From: Enterococcus_I eurekensis
Lineage (GTDB): Bacteria; Bacillota; Bacilli; Lactobacillales; Enterococcaceae
Direction of reading: 5' to 3'
DNA: 40,985 nt
NCBI RefSeq assembly: GCF_042654605.1
Contig: NZ_JBHSGT010000022.1
Coordinates: 1 to 40,985 of the forward strand
Each line of letters opens with the position of its first letter. Position 1 is the stretch's first letter. The notes beneath the pieces are model-generated. The model saw nothing but the letters and a program-made list of their open reading frames with translations, had not been told where the DNA came from and did no database searches. Position numbers and translations under genes: made by a program. Positions 1 through 8,152 of the stretch are shown one piece after another.

Positions 1-2
1 AT

Positions 3-86
3 AGGGATATTAGTGATACATATTTCAATAAAATGTGCCAAAGAATTAAAGCTATGAATTATTCAGGGTTTGATTCGAATGCATAA
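3..86 (+). CDS. C-terminal end of an unidentified protein, cut by the window edge
   Basis: Frame 3 is open from the first bases to a TAA at 84-86 and encodes 27 residues ending in MNYSGFDSNA. The composition looks protein-like (aromatic residues, no low complexity), and the next gene starts on the same strand after a normal intergenic gap. I do not recognise the family. The start lies outside the window, so it could also be the end of a decayed gene. Confidence 0.35.
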   Translation, partial: RDISDTYFNKMCQRIKAMNYSGFDSNA

Positions 87-179
87 AAAAATCCATCAAA
101 TAACAAGAATTGTCTGATGATAAAATAACAAAAAAACGAATTTTCTTAAAATAAAATTAAAATTATTTTCATTTTACGC

Positions 180-208
180 TTTACAACACGCGTTATCTAT
201 AGTACATT
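180..208 (+). promoter_or_regulatory. Probable sigma-A promoter of the ABC exporter operon
   Basis: TTTACA (180-185) and TACATT (203-208) are separated by 17 bp, upstream of the leader-peptide Shine-Dalgarno site at about 226-236. Transcription from here would run through the leader ORF and the terminator before reaching the exporter genes. Confidence 0.5.
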
Positions 209-243
209 TGGCTTATCAAATTTTAAAGGAAGGAGTTTTTACG

Positions 244-330
244 ATGAAATACTTGAACACACAACACAACCAATCCATTTCGAATATCTTATCAGACTCC
301 TTTACAAATAGGTACAACGTAGCAAAGTAA
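244..330 (+). CDS. Putative 28-residue leader peptide of the ABC exporter operon
   Basis: This short ORF starts with ATG behind a very strong Shine-Dalgarno run (AAAGGAAGGAG, about 8 bases away) and ends with TAA at 328-330. The peptide begins MKYLNTQHNQ, is polar, and has no signal or membrane segment. Its stop codon lies inside a small hairpin (about 324-350, arms ACGTC/GACGT plus flanking pairs), and a rho-independent terminator follows 36 bp later. This layout matches ribosome-mediated attenuators of Gram-positive multidrug ABC exporters such as bmrB-bmrCD of Bacillus subtilis, where slow translation of the leader permits readthrough. The regulatory role is inferred from layout; no homology to BmrB is claimed. 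Confidence 0.6.
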   Translation: MKYLNTQHNQSISNILSDSFTNRYNVAK

Positions 331-365
331 CGTCTTTTTGACGTAAACTTTTTATGGAAATTTTT

Positions 366-414
366 GCCTAGTATTGTTCAGTCAGACTGATGGACGATAC
401 TAGGCTTTTTTGTG
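366..414 (+). terminator. Intrinsic terminator/attenuator before the exporter genes
   Basis: The arms GCCTAGTAT (from 366) and ATACTAGGC (to 405) are extended by several weaker pairs and followed by a run of six T. It lies between the leader peptide and the first exporter gene, so complete termination here would silence the operon. It is therefore best read as an attenuator. Confidence 0.75.
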
Positions 415-464
415 TGCTTTTTTCCTCTTTAACAATTGAAATTATAGAAAACGAGGTACAATTC

Positions 465-2207
465 ATGTTAACAATTTTTTGGAATTATATTAAAAAACAT
501 CCTTATATTTATGGAATCACAACGATTTTTGCGCTATTATCCTCTGCTCTAGCTGTTGTCCCTAATTATCTCATTCAACAATTTATTGATTCAATGGTCA
601 ATCAGACATTAACGAATGAAAATTTATTCTTTTATTTAGGCATCTTTTTGGGAGCAATCATTTTAATTTATTTAGTTGATATCACTTGGGTTGTCCTACT
701 TTTTGGCCAATCTTATCGCTATCAAAATGGCTTACGTAGTCAACTTTACCGTCGTTTATTACAATTACGGACACCTTTTTACGAACGATTTCGCTCCGGG
801 GATTTAATGACACGGATGACGAGTGACATTGAATTTCTGGGTGATACGATCGGTTACGGCTTTATGCTGATTGTTTCGAATATTACTTGGGCGCTTAGTA
901 TTTTGATTATTATGATTCTAACGATTTCCTTGAAAGTGACCTTACTTAGCGTCTTACCGCTGATTTTCTTTGCTTTATTTATCTTTAAGCTCTGGAAAAA
1001 GATTGACATTTTATACGAAGCCAATCGAGATGCGGTCGCAACATTAAGCAATGAAGTTTTAGAAGTCGTTGACGGTGTGCGCGTCATTCGGGCGTATGGT
1101 AAAAAAGAGTTGGAACAACAACAATTCAAAAAGAGAACGAACCAAGTTTTAGAAAAAGCCAATCAGCTAGTCCTTTATAACGGTGCCGTTGGTCCAATTG
1201 CTAAATTATTTACCGGACTTAGCATGGCTCTAGGATTAACTTATAGTGGCTACTTAATTAGTCAGGGACAAATGACCATTGGTGAACTCATTTCATTTCA
1301 AATTTATTTAGGAATGTTGAGTGGTTCAATTTGGGGTTTATCAGATATTGTTTTAGTTTATCAACAAGGTAACGTTTCCTTCCGTAAAGTGGAAGAAATT
1401 TTACAAGCAAATGATTTAGTTGAAGCTTCTGGTCAATCAGAATTATCAGGCATTCAAACAATTCGTTTTAATGATTACTCCTTTAAATATCCGACAAATG
1501 AGACGCCGACTATCGAAAAAATTAATCTAGAAATTAAACAAGGCGAAACTTTAGGAATTGTCGGTCCAACGGGTAGTGGTAAAACGACTTTAATCCGTCA
1601 ATTACTTCGTCAGTATCCTGTCAATCCCGCTGGTAGCCTCTCGATTAATGAACAACCGATTCAACACTACCAAATTGCGGATTTAGAAAAGAAAATTGGT
1701 TACGTTCCTCAAGAACACATTTTATTTTCAAAAAATGTCGCGTATAATATTCGCTTTGGAAAAGATCGAGCGACTGAACAAGAAATACATGATGTCGTAG
1801 AATTCGCTGACTTCACCAAAGACTTAAACCGGATGACCGAAGGATTGGATACTTTAATTGGTGAAAAAGGCGTTTCGATTTCTGGTGGACAAAAGCAACG
1901 AATCTCGATTGCTCGCGGTTTAATTCGCCAACCGGAATTACTGATTCTTGACGACTCGCTTTCTGCTGTTGATGCTAAAACAGAACAAGCGATTATACGA
2001 AATATTCAAACGATTCGAAAAGGTCAAACAACCATTATTATTACCCATCGCCTGTCTGCTGTGGCTAAAGCCCATAAAGTCATCGTGATGGATCAAGGAA
2101 AAATTGCTGAATACGGTACACCAGAACAATTATTGCAACAAAAGGGCTGGTACTACCAACAACATCTGAAACAGCAATTGGAGGACGATCAACATGAAAA
2201 CATTTAA
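465..2207 (+). CDS. Heterodimeric ABC exporter subunit with a degenerate ATP site (EfrA/BmrC/LmrC-like)
   Basis: A 580-residue half-transporter with an N-terminal six-helix exporter domain (about 1-310) fused to an ATPase domain. Walker A GPTGSGKT is at about 367-374, the signature SGGQ at about 473, and Walker B ILDD at about 493-497. Walker B ends in Asp instead of the catalytic Glu, which marks the non-hydrolysing site of heterodimeric exporters (TM287/288, BmrCD, EfrAB/CD type). The partner gene overlaps its end by 14 bp. The ATG at 465 is preferred because GAGGT sits 8 bases upstream; the longer ORF would begin inside the attenuator hairpin at 390. The likely role is efflux of drugs or lipids across the cell membrane. 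The substrate cannot be read from sequence, so no symbol is assigned. Confidence 0.9.
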   Translation: MLTIFWNYIKKHPYIYGITTIFALLSSALAVVPNYLIQQFIDSMVNQTLTNENLFFYLGIFLGAIILIYLVDITWVVLLFGQSYRYQNGLRSQLYRRLLQLRTPFYERFRSGDLMTRMTSDIEFLGDTIGYGFMLIVSNITWALSILIIMILTISLKVTLLSVLPLIFFALFIFKLWKKIDILYEANRDAVATLSNEVLEVVDGVRVIRAYGKKELEQQQFKKRTNQVLEKANQLVLYNGAVGPIAKLFTGLSMALGLTYSGYLISQGQMTIGELISFQIYLGMLSGSIWGLSDIVLVYQQGNVSFRKVEEILQANDLVEASGQSELSGIQTIRFNDYSFKYPTNETPTIEKINLEIKQGETLGIVGPTGSGKTTLIRQLLRQYPVNPAGSLSINEQPIQHYQIADLEKKIGYVPQEHILFSKNVAYNIRFGKDRATEQEIHDVVEFADFTKDLNRMTEGLDTLIGEKGVSISGGQKQRISIARGLIRQPELLILDDSLSAVDAKTEQAIIRNIQTIRKGQTTIIITHRLSAVAKAHKVIVMDQGKIAEYGTPEQLLQQKGWYYQQHLKQQLEDDQHENI

Positions 2208-3945
2208 GCGCCTACTCAGTTATTTGGCAACCGAACCACTTTTTTACGGCTTCGGTTTACTACTATCCATCGTATCGGCTGCTACAACAATTTATGCGCC
2301 AATGATCGGCAAACAAATTATTGATATCGTTTCTGAACGCATCACAAATAATCAATTAATTCCGATCGACTTTTTAATTCAACAATTTGGCCTTTTCATG
2401 CTAATAACAATCATTAGCGCGATAACCGGCTATGCAAGTTTTTTATTATTTGCCTTTGCTTCAAATCGTGTTAGTAAAAAAATACGTGATGATGCTCATG
2501 AAAAAATGCAACAACTCCCTGTTTCTTATTTTGATGATAAACCAGCCGGTAAAATCTCAGCTCGAATTGTTAATGATACGGAAGTTTTACGTAACAATTT
2601 TTATCAAAACTTTAGCAATCAAGTTGTAATCAACTTACTAATGGTCATCGGGATTTATGTCGCTCTTTTCATTATTAGTCCGACAGTCGGTATCGCTCTT
2701 TTAGTCCTATTGCCCTTCTTTGCTATGTGGCAATGGCTTTATATTCGCGCTGCAACACCGATTAATAAGCATTGGCGTGAAATCGTTAGTGACTTAAACA
2801 GCCTAACAGCAGAAATCATTCAAGGGGTTTCAATTGTCCAAATTTTTCATCAACAAGACAATATGGCCGCTGAATTTGAAGAAAAGAATCAAGCTTGGCT
2901 CGATAATCGGATTCGTTCCATTCGGCTCGATGGGATTTTCTCTTGGGATTTTTCAACTTTTATCAAAAATCTCGTCATGTTTTGTTTATTACTTTATTTA
3001 GGTACTCAATTTACGAATGGTATTTTAGGCTATTCAATGGGAACGATTTTTATCTTAATCAACTATATTTCAAGTTTATTTGATCCAATTTTAACACTTG
3101 TTCGCATTATGCCTACCTTACAACAAGCTCTTGCCTCAGGTGAGCGTGTTTTTGAAATGTTAGATGAAACGGTTGAAAATGATACTTGCCTTCCTTTAAT
3201 TTTAGAAAAAGGTGCGATTGTTTTTGATCATGTAACTTTTGGTTACAAAGCAGATGAACCGGTTTTAAAAGATATTCATTTCCAAGTGAAGCCTGGTGAA
3301 ACGATAGGCTTAGTTGGCCATACAGCTTCTGGAAAAAGTTCACTAATCAATTTACTTTTTCGTTTTTACGATCCTCAAAAAGGAAACATTTCGATTGATA
3401 ATCAAGTCATTCAAGCATGTAATCGCGAAAGTGTGCGTTCTGAGATGGGCATTGTTCTACAAGAACCTTATCTCTTTAGTGGCACAATTAAAAGTAACGT
3501 GACAATGCAAGACGAAAGCATCTCAGATGAAGCTGTTATCGATGCCTTGAAAAAAGTTGGTGCCGGCCCTTTATTAGCTAAGCTACCAAAAGGAATTTAC
3601 GAAGAAGTGATTGAAAAAGGCCAGTCGCTTTCTTCTGGTGAACGCCAATTAATCGCCTTTGCTCGAACGCTAGCTAAAAATCCAAAAATTTTGATTTTGG
3701 ATGAGGCCACGTCACATATTGACACTGAAACGGAAAGTTTAATCCAACATGCGATGAATGTAGTAAAAAAAGGGCGAACCACCTTTATCATCGCCCATCG
3801 CCTTTCAACCATTCAACAAGCCGATCAAATTTTATTGTTGGAACAAGGTGAAATTAAAGAACACGGCTCTCATCAAGAATTACTGGCACTAGCAGGACAG
3901 TATGCTGAAATGTATCAACTACAAGCCAAATCAGCTCAAATTTAA
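2194..3945 (+). CDS. Heterodimeric ABC exporter subunit with the canonical catalytic Glu (EfrB/BmrD/LmrD-like)
   Basis: A 583-residue partner half-transporter: membrane domain about 1-320, Walker A GHTASGKS at about 374-381, signature about 479-484, Walker B ILILDEAT with catalytic Glu at about 503, and the switch His in IIAHRLS. The signature reads SSGER rather than SGGQ. Because each composite ATP site pairs the Walker motifs of one subunit with the signature of the other, the altered signature and the Asp-type Walker B of the first subunit fall in the same degenerate site. This shows the two proteins are an obligate pair. The ATG at 2194 follows GGAGGA and overlaps the end of the previous gene, suggesting translational coupling. 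Confidence 0.9.
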   Translation: MKTFKRLLSYLATEPLFYGFGLLLSIVSAATTIYAPMIGKQIIDIVSERITNNQLIPIDFLIQQFGLFMLITIISAITGYASFLLFAFASNRVSKKIRDDAHEKMQQLPVSYFDDKPAGKISARIVNDTEVLRNNFYQNFSNQVVINLLMVIGIYVALFIISPTVGIALLVLLPFFAMWQWLYIRAATPINKHWREIVSDLNSLTAEIIQGVSIVQIFHQQDNMAAEFEEKNQAWLDNRIRSIRLDGIFSWDFSTFIKNLVMFCLLLYLGTQFTNGILGYSMGTIFILINYISSLFDPILTLVRIMPTLQQALASGERVFEMLDETVENDTCLPLILEKGAIVFDHVTFGYKADEPVLKDIHFQVKPGETIGLVGHTASGKSSLINLLFRFYDPQKGNISIDNQVIQACNRESVRSEMGIVLQEPYLFSGTIKSNVTMQDESISDEAVIDALKKVGAGPLLAKLPKGIYEEVIEKGQSLSSGERQLIAFARTLAKNPKILILDEATSHIDTETESLIQHAMNVVKKGRTTFIIAHRLSTIQQADQILLLEQGEIKEHGSHQELLALAGQYAEMYQLQAKSAQI

Positions 3946-3961
3946 AAGGAGTGATCTTCTA

Positions 3962-4483
3962 ATGACTGTAACTATTCAAACAAAATGCCTTATTTTACGC
4001 CCTTTGACCGTTAATGACGCCCCTCAAATGTTTCACCATTGGGCCAATTCTAAAACGGTCACGAAATATTTGACCTGGCCACCTCATACATCTATCACTC
4101 AAACCCAAGCGCGTCTAGCCTTACGTGAAAAAAGCGATGATGAAGATTGGGGGATCGTCATCCAAGCAACCGATGAGTTAATTGGCACTATTAATGTTGT
4201 TGAGGATAAACCCGAGATAAAAACAAAAATTATCGGATATGTAATCGGTGAGGCTTATTGGGGAGAAGGTTATATGACCGAAGCACTCGATGCCGTGATT
4301 AATTATTTATTCAGCCATACTACCGTCAATCGAATTGAAGCAAGCCATGATATTGAAAATCCTGGTTCCGGTAAGGTGATGCAAAAAAATGGCGTGACTT
4401 TTGAAGGAATTTTACGCCAAGCTGGTCGTAATAATCGTGGAATCGTAGATATTGCGCTGTATAGCCGTCTGCGTGAAGATTAA
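3962..4483 (+). CDS. GNAT-family acetyltransferase (RimJ/RimL type)
   Basis: A 173-residue protein that starts with the characteristic strand TKCLILRPLTVNDA. It has the acetyl-CoA binding region around GYVIGEAYWGEGYMTEA and the late motif NPGSGKVMQKNGVTFEG, as in N-acetyltransferases that modify ribosomal proteins or small amines. The ATG at 3962 follows AAAGGAG by about 8 bases; an upstream ATG at 3902 lies inside the exporter gene and has no ribosome binding site. It is 16 bp downstream of the exporter genes and may be co-transcribed. The substrate is unknown, and GNAT members near drug exporters should not be assumed to confer resistance. Confidence 0.85.
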   Translation: MTVTIQTKCLILRPLTVNDAPQMFHHWANSKTVTKYLTWPPHTSITQTQARLALREKSDDEDWGIVIQATDELIGTINVVEDKPEIKTKIIGYVIGEAYWGEGYMTEALDAVINYLFSHTTVNRIEASHDIENPGSGKVMQKNGVTFEGILRQAGRNNRGIVDIALYSRLRED

Positions 4484-4486
4484 TGA

Positions 4487-4520
4487 AAGTGGATGTGGCT
4501 TGTGTCACATTCACTTTTTA
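4487..4520 (+). terminator. Intrinsic terminator after the acetyltransferase gene
   Basis: An 11-bp inverted repeat (AAGTGGATGTG / CACATTCACTT, one G-U pair) followed by T-rich sequence, directly after the stop codon. Confidence 0.75.
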
Positions 4521-4578
4521 TTTTTGCTTTTTGCATCAATCTGCTACAATTTAGAAAAATGAGAAAGAAGGTTATCTT

Positions 4579-4947
4579 ATGCAAAATTTCGAGGAATATT
4601 TAGCCGCCATCGAAAATATTGAACACCGTGAAAAAATACGGGATTTATTCGAGTGGATTTTAGCAGAATTTCCTGAATTAGAAACACGTATCGCTTGGAA
4701 CCAACCGATGTTCACCCATCACGAGACTTTTATTTTAGCTTTTAGCTTAGCTAAAAACCATATTTCTGTGTCACCTGAAGTTAAAACACTCACTCTTTTT
4801 GCTGAGACCATTGATCAAAGCGGTTATGAGCGAACGAATAATATCTTCCGCATCAAATGGACACAACCGATTGATAGAGAACTGATAAAAGAAATGATTG
4901 CCTTCAATATTGAAGACAAAAAAGACTATCATAAATTTTGGCGATAG
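4579..4947 (+). CDS. DUF1801 (YdhG-like) small protein
   Basis: A 122-residue protein with the typical DUF1801 features: an N-terminal helix (FEEYLAAIENIEHREKI), the ETRIAWNQPMF strand and turn, and the ILAFSLAKNHISVSP core. B. subtilis YdhG, also studied as the frataxin-like Fra, belongs to this fold, so an iron-related role has been proposed for some members but cannot be claimed here. The ATG follows AGAAGG by about 7 bases. It is monocistronic between two terminators. Confidence 0.75.
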   Translation: MQNFEEYLAAIENIEHREKIRDLFEWILAEFPELETRIAWNQPMFTHHETFILAFSLAKNHISVSPEVKTLTLFAETIDQSGYERTNNIFRIKWTQPIDRELIKEMIAFNIEDKKDYHKFWR

Positions 4948-4999
4948 ACTAATGATTAAGGGACTGAGATTTTTTCTCAGCCCCTTAATCATTAGTCTA
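4945..4999. terminator. Long bidirectional terminator hairpin
   Basis: Two 24-base arms (4945-4968 and 4976-4999) match at all but one position. The loop is T-rich, and the hairpin starts exactly at the TAG stop codon of the DUF1801 gene. It separates convergent transcripts, the DUF1801 gene on + and rpmE2 on -. Confidence 0.7.
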
Positions 5000-5006
5000 T
5001 GTAATT

Positions 5007-5064
5007 AAAAAAGAGCTCTCCTCGCAAAAGGAAAGCCCTCGGAAACGTTGCTATTACAACGTTT
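5007..5064 (-). terminator. Probable terminator after rpmE2
   Basis: On the minus strand, downstream of the rpmE2 stop, there is a perfect 8-bp hairpin (AAACGTTG/CAACGTTT, 5043-5064). An imperfect G/C-rich hairpin and a run of six T (5007-5012 in + coordinates) follow. The second hairpin is imperfect, so the exact stop point is uncertain. Confidence 0.5.
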
Positions 5065-5077
5065 GTTAAGTCTAGAA

Positions 5078-5341
5078 TTATTCAGCAGCGTTAGCGTCTT
5101 TAAGACCGTATTTTTTGTTGAAACGGTCAACACGTCCGTCTGCTTGAGTGAATTTCTGACGACCAGTGTAGAATGGATGTGAATCAGAAGTAACCTCTAC
5201 ACGGATTACTGGGTAAGTGTTACCATCTTCCCATTCGATTGTTTCTGCAGAATGTTTAGTTGATCCTGACAAGAATTTGTAACCTGTTGTTGAGTCTAAG
5301 AATACTACTGGATGGTACTCTGGATGAATATTTGGTTTCAT
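5078..5341 (-). CDS. rpmE2: 50S ribosomal protein L31 type B
   Basis: An 87-residue L31 with the conserved core VVFLDSTTGYKFLSGST and SHPFYTGRQKF and a C-terminal FNKKYG. It lacks the CxxC zinc ligands of type A L31, so it is the zinc-independent form. The start at 5341 follows GGAGAG and gives the family length; ten additional in-frame residues upstream are not typical. It is the last gene of the murZ-rho-rpmE2 cluster, an order also found in Bacillus. In other Firmicutes type B L31 is often zinc-regulated by Zur. I did not find a convincing Zur box in the short upstream gap. Confidence 0.93.
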   Translation of the reverse strand: MKPNIHPEYHPVVFLDSTTGYKFLSGSTKHSAETIEWEDGNTYPVIRVEVTSDSHPFYTGRQKFTQADGRVDRFNKKYGLKDANAAE

Positions 5342-5439
5342 AATATGTTTCTCTCCTTTGCCCTGACCCATTTGCTGAATCAGAGTTGATTGTCGATTTA
5401 CAACAAGAATATCTTAACACGTTTCGTTTTCAGATGCAA

Positions 5440-6735
5440 TTATCTTTTATTAATACGTTTCGTTATTTTTCCACCGAAGGCCACATCTTGGAATGCTTTT
5501 AAGAATTCTTGATTGTTTTTGGTCTTTTTCATCATTTGGATGAACTGCTCGGTAAATTCTAATGAATCACCAGTCATATGATTACGGATACGCCAAGTCT
5601 CTTCTAACTGTTCCGCAGACATTAATAAGTCTTCTTTTCTTGTACCTGATTTTTTCAAATCGATGGCTGGGAAAATGCGACGTTCTGCTAATGGACGTGA
5701 AAGTTGGAGTTCCATGTTTCCTGTACCTTTAAATTCCTCGTAGATGACGTCATCCATTCGACTACCAGTATCAACTAAGGCTGTCGCTAAAATTGTTAAA
5801 CTTCCACCTTCTTCAATATTACGAGCCGCTCCAAAAAAGCGTTTCGGTTTGTACAAAGCTGCAGGATCAATCCCGCCACTAAGCGTCCGACCACTTGGCG
5901 GCACAACCAAATTATATGCCCGAGCTAAACGCGTAATACTGTCCATCAAGATCACGACGTCACGTTTGTCTTCTACTAAACGCATCGCGCGTTCCAGTAC
6001 AAGTTCCGCTACTCGTGTATGATTGCTTGGTTGTAAATCAAAGGTTGATGAGACAACATCACCTTTGACACTACGTTCTAAATCAGTCACTTCTTCTGGC
6101 CGCTCATCAATTAAAAGCACAATTAATTCGACATTCGGATGGTTTTCCGTAATACCATTCGCAATTTCTTTCAGAATACTCGTCTTACCAGCCTTGGGTG
6201 GTGCTACAATTAATCCCCGTTGACCAAAACCAATTGGCGAAAATAGATCAATCATCCGTGTCGCCAAACGGCCCGAGTTCGTCTCCAAATTCATATGACG
6301 ATTTGGATAAAGTGGCGTTAAAGCTGGAAAATGTGGACGTTCTTTGGCTTCTTCTGGTTCTTTACCATTAACTGTTTCAACATGCATTAAACCATAATAT
6401 CGTTCGGATTCTTTTGGTGGACGTGCTTTTCCAGCAACTTTATCACCATTACGTAAGCTAAAACGACGAATCTGTGAAGAAGAAATATAAATATCTTCTG
6501 CACTTGGGCCATAGTTAATTGGACGTAAAAAACCATAGCCTTCTTGACTGACGATGTCAAGAATGCCTTCCATAATAAAGAAGCCTTGCTTTTCAGCTTG
6601 TGCTCGAATCACCGCTAGCGAAAGTTCTTTTTTATTCATTTGACTATAGTATGGAATCTTAAATGAACGTGCATAAGCATAGACTTCTTTTAGTGTGCAG
6701 TGTTCGAGTTCTGCCATCGTTAAATAATCTTGCAT
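5440..6735 (-). CDS. rho: Transcription termination factor Rho
   Basis: A 431-residue hexameric RNA helicase/translocase that terminates transcripts. The N-terminal helical domain (about 1-50) is followed by the cold-shock-like RNA-binding domain with GYGFLRP and the ATPase core. Walker A APPKAGKTS is at about 177-185, Walker B VVILMDSITRLARAYN follows, and the Q/R-loop region carries PKRFFGAARN. Length is normal for Firmicutes, without the long N-terminal insertion seen in some phyla. The start ATG is 6 bases after GAGGAG, which lies inside the last codons of murZ, so translation is probably coupled. Confidence 0.96.
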   Translation of the reverse strand: MQDYLTMAELEHCTLKEVYAYARSFKIPYYSQMNKKELSLAVIRAQAEKQGFFIMEGILDIVSQEGYGFLRPINYGPSAEDIYISSSQIRRFSLRNGDKVAGKARPPKESERYYGLMHVETVNGKEPEEAKERPHFPALTPLYPNRHMNLETNSGRLATRMIDLFSPIGFGQRGLIVAPPKAGKTSILKEIANGITENHPNVELIVLLIDERPEEVTDLERSVKGDVVSSTFDLQPSNHTRVAELVLERAMRLVEDKRDVVILMDSITRLARAYNLVVPPSGRTLSGGIDPAALYKPKRFFGAARNIEEGGSLTILATALVDTGSRMDDVIYEEFKGTGNMELQLSRPLAERRIFPAIDLKKSGTRKEDLLMSAEQLEETWRIRNHMTGDSLEFTEQFIQMMKKTKNNQEFLKAFQDVAFGGKITKRINKR

Positions 6736-6738
6736 TTA

Positions 6739-7998
6739 TTACTCCTCTATCATTTTAATATCTGCTCCCATAGCAGTTAATTTTTCAATAATATGATCAT
6801 ATCCTCTTAAAATATGATCAACTTGACTAATTTTAGTCGTACCTTCAGCCATCAAGCCCGCAATGACTAAACTTGCTCCTGCACGTAAATCAGAGGCAAC
6901 AACTTCTGCACCTTGTAATTGTGGGGTACCGTTTAAAATCATCATGTTGCCTTCAATACTTGCTTTGGCTCCCATGCGAACTAGTTCAGGAATGTGATTG
7001 ACACGTTTTGGATAAATTGTGTCAATAATTTCTGAGCTACCTTGCGCTTTTAACATTAATGGTGCCAATGGTTGTTGCAAGTCTGTCGCAAAACCTGGAT
7101 AAGGGTAAGTTTTGACATTAATCGCTTTTAAGTTTTTAGCTGGATGAACATAAATACTATCTTCACCAATATCCATTTGAACACCCATTTCTTGCAATTT
7201 TGCAATGAAACTTTCTAAATGTTCATGAATCACATTTTTAACTAAAATACCATTACCGACTGCAGCAGCTAAGGCTAAATAAGTACCTGATTCAATGCGG
7301 TCAGGAATAATTGAATGACGGCAACCATGTAATTCATCGACACCATCAATTCTAATTTCATCTGTACCGGCACCACGAATATTGGCACCCATATTATTTA
7401 GTAACGTAGCAACGTCAATAATTTCAGGTTCACGAGCAGCATTTTCAATAATTGTACGACCTTTGGCACGTGAAGCCGCTAGCATCACGTTAATCGTCGC
7501 ACCAATTGAAACCATATCCATAAAGATACGTGTCCCAACTAAGCCTTTTTCATCACTGCGTAAATACATTGCACCATGCTCATTTGTTACTTTGGCACCT
7601 AAAGCTTCAAAGCCTTTAATATGTAAGTTAATCGGACGTGGACCTAAGTTACAACCACCAGGTAAACCGACGACTCCTTCGCCAAATTTACCTAACAAGG
7701 CCCCCATAAAATAATAAGAAGCACGTAAACTATTAATTTTACCAGTTGGCATTGGAATTGAAGCAATATTTGTTGGATCAATGATTAATTTATTTTCGTT
7801 AAAAGTGGTTTCTACACCCATAATTTCTAAAATCTCAATAAGAGAGTGGACATCTTGAATATCAGGAACGCCTTCTAAGGTAACCGGAGAGTTCGCTAAA
7901 ATAGCAGCTGGAATTAATGCAACAACACTGTTCTTTGCGCCACTAATTGTTACTTCACCTGTTAATGGCTTGTTTCCTTGAATTACTAATTTTTTCAT
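6739..7998 (-). CDS. murZ: UDP-N-acetylglucosamine 1-carboxyvinyltransferase, second paralogue (MurZ/MurA2)
   Basis: A 419-residue EPSP-synthase-fold enzyme for the first committed step of peptidoglycan synthesis, transfer of enolpyruvate from PEP to UDP-GlcNAc. The fosfomycin-reactive catalytic Cys is in LPGGCNLGPRPINLH (about residue 116). Low-GC Gram-positives usually carry two copies; the one next to fba and rho is the MurZ (also called MurAB or MurA2) type, and this assignment rests on synteny. The start ATG follows AGGTGA. It heads the murZ-rho-rpmE2 cluster with a promoter candidate upstream. Confidence 0.94.
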   Translation of the reverse strand: MKKLVIQGNKPLTGEVTISGAKNSVVALIPAAILANSPVTLEGVPDIQDVHSLIEILEIMGVETTFNENKLIIDPTNIASIPMPTGKINSLRASYYFMGALLGKFGEGVVGLPGGCNLGPRPINLHIKGFEALGAKVTNEHGAMYLRSDEKGLVGTRIFMDMVSIGATINVMLAASRAKGRTIIENAAREPEIIDVATLLNNMGANIRGAGTDEIRIDGVDELHGCRHSIIPDRIESGTYLALAAAVGNGILVKNVIHEHLESFIAKLQEMGVQMDIGEDSIYVHPAKNLKAINVKTYPYPGFATDLQQPLAPLMLKAQGSSEIIDTIYPKRVNHIPELVRMGAKASIEGNMMILNGTPQLQGAEVVASDLRAGASLVIAGLMAEGTTKISQVDHILRGYDHIIEKLTAMGADIKMIEE

Positions 7999-8049
7999 TT
8001 AATTCACCTATTTATTTTCAATTAATTATTTACAATCATTCCCCATTCT

Positions 8050-8078
8050 AGCATATTTTTATGAAAGAAAAAAGACAA
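8050..8078 (-). promoter_or_regulatory. Probable promoter of murZ-rho-rpmE2
   Basis: On the minus strand TTGTCT (8073-8078) and TATGCT (8050-8055) are separated by 17 bp and lie about 50 bp upstream of the murZ start. Confidence 0.5.
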
Positions 8079-8104
8079 GAGATTTTGAGCGGTTTAAAGA
8101 CATT

Positions 8105-8136
8105 AAAAAAGACTTATCCGCGCGGACAAGTCTTTT
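8105..8136 (-). terminator. Intrinsic terminator after fba
   Basis: An inverted repeat around TCCGCGCGGA, with flanks AAGACTT/AAGTCTT and A/T runs on both sides, just after the fba stop codon. The symmetric flanks mean it could act in both directions. Confidence 0.8.
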
Positions 8137-8152
8137 CATTTCATTCAGTTAA

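Noticed and set aside
5744..6223. Plus-strand open frames opposite rho
   Set aside because: They lie antisense to a strongly conserved gene, have Ser/Arg/Lys-rich composition typical of shadow frames, and no ribosome binding sites.
7382..7714. 110-codon plus-strand frame opposite murZ
   Set aside because: Antisense shadow of a conserved coding region without start signals.
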